Source: Lingula anatina
Lineage: Eukaryota > Brachiopoda > Lingulata > Lingulida > Lingulidae
Direction of reading: 5' to 3'
Assembly: GCF_001039355.2 (NCBI RefSeq)
Contig: NW_019774770.1
Span: forward strand, 62,001 to 126,000
Length of the DNA stretch: 64,000 bases
The position numbers were made by a program, and so were the translations under genes. Positions within the stretch are counted from its first letter, which is position 1; every line of letters begins with the position of its first letter. Of the stretch, positions 48,171-59,616 are shown one piece after another. Under the pieces are notes generated by a model. That model had not been told where the DNA came from. It was given only the letters and a program-made list of their open reading frames with translations, and did no database searches.

Positions 48171-49907
48171 AATACTGCATCAGCAATAAAGTACAGTTTA
48201 AGACCTTGTCCATATAGATTTTCTGTCCAATAAACTACAGCATCTGGCCTGTGATTCACTGTGTTATGCATGCGGTAAAATCTGCGGTTTGGTGTTGCTG
48301 CATTGCAAACAGTAGCTCTCACTTTAAAACCTGCAGTTTCCAAGACACGGACATTTTCCCAAATTGTTGGATAAAGTTGTTCGGCATTGAACCCTACACA
48401 GGGGTAATGAGCCAATGTAAAAGAGTAGCTGTCCACAATTCCCTGATCCATGGTCACCAGTACATGAGTCGCCAACTGGGGTTCTGCATCCTCTCCCTTT
48501 TCTACAAGGCTGCCGAATGTCCACAACTGCTCATTGAAACTGCCCATATTACAGAGCCCAACAAGCTCACCACTATTCTTTGAATACACAAGGTCCGACT
48601 TGATTTTCACTTCATCAAAAGCAGAACAACATTTTTCTTAGCTTCTGGGAGTTTGGAGAATTCAATGGCTTCCACTTGCTGCTTGAGAAAATGAGCATTC
48701 ACTTTGCCTGGGGAAAGAGAGGTGTAATGTTCATAGTCACATAATGTCCTGGATGTTGGCAGAGAAAAAAATCCTGACTTATTGATCAAGTCATAAGCTG
48801 CACGAGAAATTGATTTCAGCTGCAGACACCAACGTATCATCATTGGATGCCATCTCATGCTCTTCTTGTTGCTCAGCTCAGCTTGTTTTTTTTTTTGTTG
48901 ATCCCACAGCAGAATCCGGCTGGAAGGTCCTACCAATGTGGGCATCACTGTCTGTCATAATCTTTTGTAAATCACTGGATACAGATTCATGCAGAGTTAC
49001 CCCTTCTCTCTCCACTAGTTTCGCCACATGCTGCATTAGAGCCTTCTTCTTGTTTGCCTCCAATGCTTGTTGAGATTTGACATTTGCTAGTCTCTCTCAA
49101 AGTTCCTCCGAATCCAAAAGTTTGAGGGGAACATGTGATGAAGCAGATGTTTTGTCACTTTCTTCCACCTTCTTGCTTCTGTGTAGTAATTGTTTTAGAT
49201 TATTTCGAAAATTTACACAACTGATACACCTGGTCCCCTTCACTAAAATTGTACAGTTTTTGTGGCGGATTGTCCTTTTAAAGGTTAAATTTCCACTGAC
49301 AATTGGAAAACCCTGTTCTTCAGAAGCAATGATATCACCCATGGAATTTTCAAACTTGGCATTTCCAGATGGACTGCGTTGTCGGCAGATTGGGATATAT
49401 TTTTCATCTGGATTACCAGGGCACTTATTGTAAAATAAGACTATTTTAAACAACTGTTCAACGTCCTCTAGCACAGGCGGGATTTCAGATAAAAGCTGAG
49501 AGTGGGAAATTTCTTTTCCAAGAACTGTCACTTTCCAGGTTTTGTCATTTCTCAAGGTGAAAATGTGAGTAAAAACTGGCATTCTTAGTCCTCCAATCAA
49601 AGCAAATGAGGGTGTAGAGCCAAAGTTATATGAACCACCACCATCATCTCCTATCTCCAACAGTCCATATTTTGCACCAATTTGTCTGGTTTGTGTCAGG
49701 AAATCTGTTGTCTGTGGGGGTGAGAGCACAGAGCCTTGTGTCTCAAGTAGCTGCTGCGTACTTTCTACATCCTCCTGCTCCTGGGGCTGTTCAGTTGTGA
49801 CTACATTTGCCAGCAAATCTAGAGAAGATACGTCATATGCCTCTTCTTGATCTGTGACCTTAAATGAGTAAGCACTAGGTATATAACAACACACAGATAC
49901 TCGTTAA

Positions 49908-49949
<42 letters not shown>

Positions 49950-50349
49950 TTATTAATATTTTTATAATAATTATTAATATATTTTAATTATATATAATTA
50001 TTATTATTAAAAAAACCAAAAGCACTCAAAAGGAAAATGCAGAGGTGAGCATAACAGGACTGATTAAGTATCAAGGTATTTGATAACTCGACTGAAATCA
50101 AAACCAAAAACAATCAACAGTTACCTTTTGTGTGCTTTTTACATTCTGCTGCTCTTGGGACTGCTCCGTTGTGGCTACATCTGCCAGCAAATCTAGAGGA
50201 GTGATTTCATATGGCCCTCGTGTTTCGAGTGGCTGCTCGGTACTTTCATCATTGGGTGGTTGTTCAGTTACCTGCTTTGATTTTCTCCTTTTCTTATGGG
50301 GTATGTGGGTCCCTTTCTTCCTGTAGGTCAGACCACGCCGTCTACCCAT
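48161..50349 (-). pseudogene. P-element/THAP9-like transposase, broken
   Basis: Remnant of a cut-and-paste transposase with an RNase H-like fold. The probable first exon is 50124-50349 (ATG at 50349, basic start MGRRRGLTYRKKG). An intron holding a TA repeat follows, then exon 2 starts at 49858 and continues to 48161. Typical motifs are RWCLQLKSISRAAYDLI, SGFFSLPTSRTL and SDLVYSKNSGELVG. It is disabled by an in-frame TGA near 49095 (after DSEEL), a frameshift in a poly-A run near 48895, and another near 48610 just at the expected catalytic Asp region. The C-terminus is cut off at YFIADA, where the minisatellite begins. No THAP zinc finger is visible, so an N-terminal exon may be lost. The N-terminus holds an internal duplication (LDLLADVATTEQ / LDLLANVVTTEQ). 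Confidence 0.8.
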
Positions 50350-51235
50350 TCTGAAATTATTATACATTTTAATAATAAAAACCTACATGAAAAAGTAAGA
50401 CGGGTTTGTCTAATTTTTCTAAAGCAATATATTCTGTAAAGCAGCCTCCTGACTATGCCACCTCAATAAGGTCTCTCTTAAATACATGTTACAAACAGTG
50501 TTTGCCTCTTAGGAAAATTAGTTGCTGGACCGAAAGTCCAGACATCTTGAAAAGTAGCTGGACTGAATGTCTGCCTGGTGGGAAAACTTCTCAGCCCGTT
50601 CTGAAAGTTGTCAGCCCCGGGCAGACGGCCAGCCTTTATTTCTAACACTGGTTACAAATTAACTACAGTAAAAGAAATAATAGACAAAATATGCAGTACT
50701 TATGACAGGATTGGTAAAAATGTCTCATTCAATTCTTTATATCCAATAAGTAACTTTCATTTATCATAAATGACCATTAACTCATCTAAGATAATTACGA
50801 TAATTATAACTGATAACCAGGCAAGATATGTCAGGGAAGATTCTCCCTTCACCTGTGACATGCTAGCTGAATAGGTTATGCTGAATAGGTGTGGTGGGTC
50901 ACCAGTTTTTCAGGTAGATACCATCAGGTAATTGAATGACCACTTTCACAATTGTGAAAAATTATTTGGGCTTACAAGTTGACTCTAACAGGAGTGTAAT
51001 TACTTGGCTTTTAATAGAAGTGTAGTAACTCCCTGGTGAAGTCAAAATAAATTTACTAGCTACTATAGACAGTGTGAGTACAACTACCAGTAGTTGTAAA
51101 TCCACTCTTAATAGAGCTGATGATATAAATTTAAGTTTTCATTCTGAGTATAAACTGCATGAAGAATAATAGATCTATTTACACGAACAATACAAATTAT
51201 GTGCGTTAATTCATTTTAAACAATAAGAACTATCA
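50350..51235. other. No gene seen
   Basis: AT-rich spacer within the repeat island. It includes a short GC-richer patch at about 50500-50640, but nothing coding or repeated is recognisable. Confidence 0.5.
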
Positions 51236-51815
51236 GACCACCATTTTGAAAAAGTCTGATGAAAAGTCTATTAAAAACAGTTTTTTATGAAAAGGATAGA
51301 TTCATTTTATACCAAAATGATGTATTGTAATGATGCACGTGCTTAACTAACCAGAAAAACATAAATTATGTGCATACATCACATTAAAATTAACAAAAAA
51401 TGTCCCAAACTGACACCCAACTGCCTCTCACCACTTTATGGACCCACCATTTTGAATAAGTCCGATGAAAAGTTAGTCTATTTGAAACGATGTTTTTCAT
51501 CGGAATGATTGATTCATTCGACACCAAAATGATGTATTGTAATGATGCACGTGCTTAACTAACCAGAAAAACATAAATTATGTGCATACATCGTGTTAAA
51601 ATTTACAAAAAATGTCCAAAACTGTCACCCAACTGCATCTCACCAGGTTATGGACCCGCCATTTTGAAAAAGTCCGATGAAAAGTTGTCTATTTGAAACG
51701 ATGTTTTTTATTTAAAGGACTGATTCATTTAATACCAAAAAGATGTATTGTAATGATGCACGTGCTTAACTAACCAGAAAGACATAAATTATGTTCATAC
51801 ATCACGCACTCAAGA
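51236..51815 (+). repeat. Tandem repeat, about 205-212 bp, three units
   Basis: Units start at 51236, 51441 and 51652 with GACC(C)(A/G)CCATTTTGAA; the third is partial. Each has the block ATGTATTGTAATGATGCACG followed by TGCTTAACTAACC, which places an E-box (CACGTG) at 51336-51341, 51548-51553 and 51759-51764. Confidence 0.9.
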
Positions 51816-52094
51816 AGAAAAAAGTCCTAAACATGGAGGTCCCGCTGAATCGGCCTCACCAGCTATAACCACGCTCGGCAGCACCTTGATTGGATAGTAA
51901 ACGATTGTCGTAAAATCGCTAAATGATATTAAAACCGGGTGCATAAACTTGAAAACCACCTAGGACAACCTTAGACTGCCACATTAATCCAATACAATGC
52001 AAAAATAAACTATAACAAGTGGTTAAAGCCTTCAAACCGAATGTCGTAAAGTCCCCATATACCTCCATAGAGACAATAAAATAGGGTAAGCTGT
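51816..52094. other. No gene seen
   Basis: Short spacer between two repeats. The minus-strand frame across it (51919-52155) is probably chance. Confidence 0.5.
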
Positions 52095-52230
52095 CTATAG
52101 TCCGAAGGTTCATTGGTCCGAAAAGTGGTAACATTTTCATCGATTTTTTAATCAAGGGTTCATTGGTCCGAAGGTTCTATAGTGAACATTCGGACCAATG
52201 AACCTTCGGACTATTGAACCTTCGGACTAT
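52095..52230. repeat. Foldback palindrome of TCCGAAGGTTCATTGG units
   Basis: The phrase TCCGAAGGTTCATTGG occurs on the + strand near 52101 and 52160 (the second as GGTTCATTGGTCCGAAGG), and its complement CCAATGAACCTTCGGAC at about 52195, followed by GAACCTTCGGACTAT. The arms can fold into a long hairpin. This is probably an end or a non-autonomous copy of a DNA transposon. Confidence 0.8.
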
Positions 52231-52266
52231 CGCTACGGCCCCCTTGAAACAAAGATGGGCGCTATT

Positions 52267-52530
52267 GAGGATCAGAGAGGCGATACCGCCTCCAAATATT
52301 GTACCACCAGCTGGAGCAAGCGCATTCGTATAGACCCCCACATACACAAAATAAGGGACACAGCCACCAGTTTTGTGCTTGACAAGCTGTAAAAATGCAA
52401 TCAACAAGAATTTTTAAACTATTGCAAAAAATATATATGGTACAATCAAATTTAAGTTCTTCGTAAGGTAGGTCAAGCACAATTTCAAGGTCACAGTAAA
52501 TTGCCAGTATATGACTTCCTATTCAAGTTC
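52267..52530 (+). repeat. Composite repeat head plus minisatellite, copy 2
   Basis: Direct copy of 47211-47493. It enters the minisatellite (GTAGGTCAAGC, TTCAAGGTCACAG, CCAGTATATGACTTCC) and breaks off at the N at 52531 in mid-unit. Confidence 0.88.
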
Positions 52531-52531
52531 N
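52531..52531. other. Assembly gap (single N) inside a minisatellite
   Basis: The sequence before the N is the middle of a 144-bp unit; the sequence after it is unrelated. The true gap is therefore probably a collapsed array of unknown length. Confidence 0.85.
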
Positions 52532-52879
52532 GAAAGAAAAAAGTTTAAGATTCAAACGTACTTTGAATTGTCTTGTATTTATGTTGCATCCAAAGGTAAA
52601 TTTCCATACGTAAACTCTACAGAAATTATATTTTAACTGTTTAGGCACGAATAAAATACACCTTAAAACTGACCAATATAATTGAAAGAATTGGTCTGTA
52701 TATTTGTATTATATCAAGTTTCTTTTGTTTTGAACATTCTGAAAGAAAATGTTCGGCGCGTTGTTTCATTAAATCACTTTAACTAACTGTTAATTCCATA
52801 TAACTAACTGAGCGAAATTCATAAAGAAAATCTACAACATGCTGTGTAAAAAATCAGTTCAAGTTATTATTAATTACAT
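52532..52879. other. No gene seen
   Basis: AT-rich spacer between the gap and the next repeat. Confidence 0.5.
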
Positions 52880-53550
52880 CGTAGATAACGATTGGTGGTC
52901 GTCACCGCACGGCGGAGAGAGACTGTAATATTCATTCAGCACAGCTTCCGCGGTGAAGGTTACCCGGTCGCAATAGACGCTAATCGCCGGTCGTCTCTTC
53001 CTTCGTCCACTCCTGTTTCCCTCCGCAAAAATGATTCTGGCTTTTCAGTATTATTTTTGAAAAAACGACATTAGTTTCTGGTTGCCAAAATTGTTTTTCG
53101 AAAGACGACACTGGTTTCTACATATCAGAATCGTTTTTTTTTTAAACGACAGTTTTCTGGGCATCAGATTTGTTTTTGAAAAATTCAATGACATTAAAAT
53201 TTATACCTCAAACACCTTGCCCGGCCTCCATGGTAGAGGTTACTTGGTCGCGGTAAACATTCTCCGGTCACCCCTTCATCCATCCACTCTTGTTTCCTTT
53301 CGCAAAAAATGATCCTGGTTTCTCAGAATTGTTTTCGAAAAACGACACTAGTTTCTAGTTACCAGATTGATTTTTGAAAAGCGACACCAGTTTTTGGTTG
53401 CCAGAATCGTTTTTGATATACGAAACTAGATTCTTGTTGCCAGGTGCGTTTTTGAAAAACGAAACTAGTTTCTAGTTGCCAGTTTCGTTTTTAAAAACGA
53501 AACTGGAAACTAGTGCTAGACACTAATTTCAGCGCTTGAATAGGATAAAT
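52880..53550 (+). repeat. Repeat with about 50-bp internal units and an end palindrome
   Basis: From 53040 to 53480 variants of TTTGAAAAACGACACTAG plus TTTCTAGTTGCCAG recur about eight times at spacings near 50 bp. It ends in a perfect 28-bp palindrome at 53479-53506 (CCAGTTTCG to its complement CGAAACTGG around TTTTTAAAAA). A related inverted copy lies at 45395-45665. Confidence 0.85.
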
Positions 53551-55338
53551 GGAAGCTGTGATATAGACGGATAATTAATTTTGCTTTATTCCACCAAAAA
53601 TGGACACTTTTGGTGTAAATGATATATCCATACATGAACATATATGTGAAATGAAGAGATATTTTCTTATTACTTGAGACCATTTTTCAACAACACAACA
53701 ATAAAGGTAAACAAGAACACAAAAATAGCAAATACTGACATTAAGCAACAACATAAACAGTCTGAACAGTGACTACAGTGAGTCATAACCAGTAGGTTTT
53801 CACACTGAAGATATACAATTTAAATTCATTAGTTTTGAATAGTTTTGAATAGTTTTTTAAAACTATTTCTAAGACAGTCAGATTTTCAGATTTTGGTGAC
53901 AAAGCAGACAAGCTTATGAAAGTTAAATAGGCTAAACTCGTGATACACAGCATCCAAATAATAATAAGTATAGCCATATTTCTCGATTCCCAGATTTTAA
54001 TACATTTGATTATCAAAGAACATGGAACCATAATTGTCACCTGTAGATAAAAAAGCACTATAAATGTACATAGTATTTCACTGATTAATTCATAATATCA
54101 CTTGGATCACATGTCTATGTGTATTGCTAAGAATAGAGGTCAGTTCATTCTGGGAGTGCTGCACCCATTTGCAAAAGTATTAGGTAAGAGAGGTAAGATT
54201 TAAGGAATGCTATGTGAAATTTTTGTTGATGAAAACTGCCTGTGACAGACTTCATACCATTAATACTCCCATGTGTCTGTGACACTGTAAATTTAAAATA
54301 CAAACATAACAATGTAATAAATCTTTAAAGCATGCATTATATACAACACTGTCTTTGACAAGAAAAACAATAAAATCAAACTGAATAGATAACAAATACA
54401 ACCTTTAAAACTATCCATTGTTAGAATATAGCAGAACAAAACATTTATTACTGCCATATTAGAATACTTAATTTTTTTTTCAGATATAGAGACAATTATT
54501 AATACTCTGCTTCAATAGGGAAATATACTATTTGGACATTTATATAATTGATTTTAAACCTAACAGATACAGCAAAGAGAAAACATGGTGACATCAAATG
54601 GGATTATCTTAAAAAGACAAAGAGAGAAAATTTTGTATCAAAATAATCTTGGGTGATGAAAATCACATGGCCCAGAAATTCCATATTTCAGTGGAATATT
54701 CTGTGCAAAGAATTCCCCTTACCACACCCCACATGCCTTATGTGTACAATTCGTTATCAATAAATTGGGAAATTGGAAACATCTATAATTTGTATCAAAT
54801 CTTTGACTCACAATTTAAAAATATTTTGTGCATATCAATGTAGAATCCTGCTGATGGTGGTTCACCAAATTCACAACCAATACTCTCAAAGTATAGAGAT
54901 AAAATATAAAATATTGCCCACATTGCATCTTAGTGAGGACCATAGAATATTGCTGTCAATATTAGAATATGTCCATTTTATGAACATTAAAAACTTATGT
55001 ATGATAAAAATATACATTTAAACACAACATAAAACTGGCAATGCCAGAGACATTACACTAGAGAGACAAAGAAAATTGGACCAAGTGTCCAAACAACAAA
55101 GTCAGTCTTTCATATGGCACTCCAAGAGATATACTGACTGCATAACAAACACCAGTTTGCCATTTCTAAATTTTAAACAGAAACGTAAAATATCTACCAT
55201 GTCTTGTACAATACAATTAAAACAAGATGCTTTAAAGTAACCATATTAAGGCTCAATTTCAAATCTGCTGATGGACAGAAAAAATATTCCTTTTAAAAAA
55301 ATACATGATGTTATTGTACTGCACCAGATCAAATCATC
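53551..55338 (-). other. Probable 3' region of the TNFR/ZU5/death gene
   Basis: AT-rich with no recognisable gene on either strand. It lies between the receptor stop codon and the repeat island and probably includes the receptor 3' UTR; TTTATT near 54443 (AATAAA on the gene strand) is one possible end. Confidence 0.4.
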
Positions 55339-58300
55339 CTATGATGGTAATTTCTGTGCTAGATCTTTCTGTTCAACCTTATTCAGGGCACACTTCAAAG
55401 CAAACATGGTTGCTTTCTCAGGACCTTGTTTCTGCCTCCAATTTCTCAGCAACTGTATTTTCTGCTCCATTAAGTCATCAGGATGCCTGAAATATGAGTT
55501 GCACATATTACACACAAAAAAACAACTTATTTTAATTTTACTATATATCTATTCTATTACAAAAACATTTTAAAATTACAAAATACAGACAGAGACCGTT
55601 AGGCCATCAAATAAAAGACACTTTTAATTTTCAACTTTTTTCATGATAAAAAATCACAACAAAACTCTTTTTAAAGATAACTTTCTTTAACTTTAAGTAA
55701 GTTTCTTTTAATTTCTCCTAGTACCTATGTTGGACATTTTCTATTTCCACATTGGTCAGTCCCAGGGCTCTGGCCAGTGGCCATGTTGCTCGTTGTCCAA
55801 GCTCACCAGCAATCACATCAAACACTTCTGACCACTCCTCTGGGCTGGCAGGATGCACAAGGAGCTGTGATAAGAATGAGATTGTCACATTACTTAATAT
55901 CTGTGGAATGATTAAAGATTTTCTGTTACTTCATTTTATATATCATATCATTTTTAAAGATACAATTTATTATCATTATAAAATGGAGAACTTAAATTGC
56001 CATAAGTCACTGATAAGTAAAACTATTAACGATTCATTAATATACATTAAATATGTAAAGGAATAGTTAGCAAGAAGGGAAAACCTTGTTGAAAGAGCTT
56101 GCATTCATCTTTCCCATCCTCTGCAGCTCCTCATTGATGTAGATTGTCGTGGTGGCAAAAGCTGTCTCTCCATACTGTACACCAGACGAGCTTTTAGAAA
56201 ATGGTGGAAACTTGATCTTGCTAGCCAGCACTGGGGACCTGTGTGTGATTTCTATCACTGTGCTGAAACTGGTGTCCTTCAGCATAAATTGCGTGTTCTG
56301 TAGGACGTACTCTGCTGCCAATGGAGGGAAGTCACCATTGTGACAACAGACTAGTTCCTCCACTTTCTTACACTGGAAATAATTTATATTGATAAAGCAT
56401 GCATGTGTAAATAAGAAAGTCTCTCAATATCTCAGTAACTGGTTTTTCAAATGTAAAGTTGCTTTTATCAGCTTATATTTTCATTATCATTATTTCTGTT
56501 TTCTTTTGTTTCTGTTTTCTTTCTTTTATTATCATTATTATTATTTTTTTTTGCAAAACATTCAAAAGCATTAAAATGGACAAGAATTACTGGAAGTGGG
56601 ATTATCACATCTGAATGAGTCATTGGTTTTGCACAAGGTAAATTACTGACAATTTGTTACATCTTTTAAAGGCAATCTGTAATGTAATGTAATGTTAATG
56701 TAATGTAATGTCTCCTCTCACCTGGCGCAGTGAGAAGATGTGAGGTCTCCAGCCCTCTGGCAAATTCCTGTCATCCAGCTCCATTTCAAACTCACTGGTT
56801 TGCCCACTTGCTTTGGGGGTCAATTCAATCCTCTTTTGATCAAGAAGAACCCTATTTTCTCTGGCTTTCAAGTGCTAGAAAAAAAACATTAAAATTTTGT
56901 TGTATTGTATATCAGTATTTCTTTCAAAAAATATCCTTAACTTAAATGAAATTATAAAAACATTGAGGTATAAAGAACGCTTGTTAGAAAATGTTAATGT
57001 ACTTTACTTGCTCCCATTGATAATTGGCAGTAACATCCCATTTTTCTTTTAATGTTTTTATTTTTGTCCTCATATAGTGTAAGAAAGAAAACAAAACCTG
57101 TTAAAACTGCCACATACCTCCAAGTAATCCTTGATTGCATACAATGTGTCACATAGGTAGAGCCTCAGTCTGACTTCTCTGTTGGGTTTATTCTTAACGG
57201 TCTTCTCCGAGAAGGAACCAAAGACCACTGCATCAATCACCATGTCTTTATCACTGCGCTTTCGACATGTGCAGAGGAACAGGGTAAAATGTGTGGTTTG
57301 TAAGTATATGTAACCATCACGCAGGGTGAAATACATGTCTTGGTGTACATTGTTCTCCTTGCTTTGGTATGGCACCTCTTTAAAGATGTACGGGGCTGTG
57401 GTTGACTCACTGCAGAGCACTCGGATGTCTTCCCATAGGTCACGATCTGCAATGCAATGTGGTATCTTGACTAGAACGTGCTTCTTAAACGACTTGTCGC
57501 CACACAGCTTGTATTCTACTATGGGAGATATAATTCTCTCGTCTGGGCTAACAGCAGACACAAATGGCCTTTGGTCTAGGATGACCCCATCTTGCACAGC
57601 AAATGTCTGTCCCTTGGGCACTGCCCCCCTTGGGATATGAAGCTCCACGGCAGACCCCTCTCTGACCAGCTGACCTCCAGATGATGTGAAGAAAGACATA
57701 TTCTGATTGTCATTCAGTTTCTGCTGGGAACTAGAATTTGACTCAGAGTCTGCCTGCAGTAAAGGCTGGGCAAGATTGGCATTGTTGGTCTTGACATGCT
57801 TCTGGAGATTGGATGGAACATGGAAAACTTCATCTTCGAGTTCTTCAGCTGCTGCTGGTGGGTGGTCAAAAACCCGCGAAGTTGAGGGCTGATCTGGTGA
57901 CATCCGGTTTCCATCCTCATCGAGCCGGGTAAACTGTTTCAGTTGGATTTGTGTTGTCAATGACGACATCTCATTCAGTTCTTTTCGGATCCCTTGTTCT
58001 TGAAGCCAGTTAGAGCCTTCAAACACCTTGGGTCTTACTTTCACCAAAGTTGCCTTTTTGATAAAGCCTTTTGTGAGGCTCTTCAGGGCCTCTTTTTTGT
58101 CAAAACCCTTAAGCTCGCTCATAGCATCATCTAAGAATACAGGGAGGGACGACGTGCTCTTGCATTCTCTCTTCAGCCCTGCAGGGATGGAAGTATGGTG
58201 ATATAATGAAGCTGTTCTTCTCGAGAAATCAAAATGGGTGTCATCATGGACCTGCTTCACAGTGACCTCTATGTGAGGAGGAAAGAAAGACAAGGAGCTC

Positions 58301-59531
58301 ATAGAGTGGGACAACTTCTTGAGTTTAGGTTTCTCCCCTGAGAGATGTGCCAGAAGATCTGCAGTTGACCTGGAAATGAGCCCTGGACTTTTCTGCTTCT
58401 TTTTGGCGGGTGATTTGCCTCTCTGTGGTGTGGTCTGTGTGTCCACTGTGTGTAGCATTGGCCAGGTCTGGGCAATGTCCCTGTGAGTGGGGTCTCGTTC
58501 CAATACATCTTGATACTAAGAACCAAAAGCAAAAAAAACAATCAACTCTTAAGTGAACTGAAGACTGGTTTACATATGAAAACTGCAGATATAGTAAATA
58601 GAATATTTTATATGGTGCACAGCTAGTATCCTTAATGGGATAATAACTCTTTGTATGAGATCTTTATTTCACAATAAAAACATTGTGAACAACTCATGGA
58701 AATATAATATATTCTGTTTTACCACAAAAATGGCAGTTATAGCTATTATTCTGATATCTGAACTTGTGTTTAGACCACGTGACCTCCATTGACGTCTATA
58801 CTCTGTTATAATCTCTTAAGAGATTATTGAAAAAAAAAATGTTTTAGAAAAAAAAAAACAAAAAAAACAGGGACTACCATCGAATGTAAAAATGGATTCA
58901 TTAACCATTGGTAAGTATGGGAAAATTGTTGTTTACTCCAGGAAAATTCATTTTTTGGCCATACGAAGAGTTATTATCCCTTTAAAGCAATCAATATGTT
59001 AAAATAGAAAATAATAGTAAATGGCATCTTATATGCATGTTACTTTTGGACATAACTTTAAAAAATTCATATACATCATGTCTCATTTTGAATAAAAAAA
59101 ACTTTTTCATCTATTTTATTTTCAATTTTGTGTGTATGTCAACCATTGCACAATGACTAATACCAACAGCAATAGGTACCATTTATTTACTCACCCTGAC
59201 AGCAATCTCTACATGTTGCTGTCTGGTCCTGTTCTTAAATCTGCGGTACACACAGCAGGCAATGAAGAACACAATGACCAGCACACCTATCACAACCACA
59301 ATGATGATCACTGGGGTTTCCCAGCTCGATGCTCCAGCAGTGTGGTCCACAGATATTGTATCTAGAGAGAGAGAAAGGGCAATCAATTAACACGATATTA
59401 CATAGCATTTTGATTAGACTGATAACAGACGAGTGGCTGGGGTTGAAGCACTATCTTGTGTGTTGTTCGTCCCTGTATAAGTCTTATCTACACTTATTTT
59501 GTGAGCTTTTGATTTTTTTTGACAGGCAGGG

Positions 59532-59616
<85 letters not shown>

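Noticed and set aside
48251-49433. Plus-strand frames opposite the transposase
   Set aside because: Shadows of the minus-strand coding sequence, which carries the family motifs.
52177-52407. 76-codon minus-strand frame with a plausible Gly/Ala segment
   Set aside because: It lies in the dispersed repeat head; the copy at 47211 does not keep the same protein frame.
57326-57892. Plus-strand frames opposite the ZU5 exon
   Set aside because: Shadows of the receptor exon at 57118-58515.
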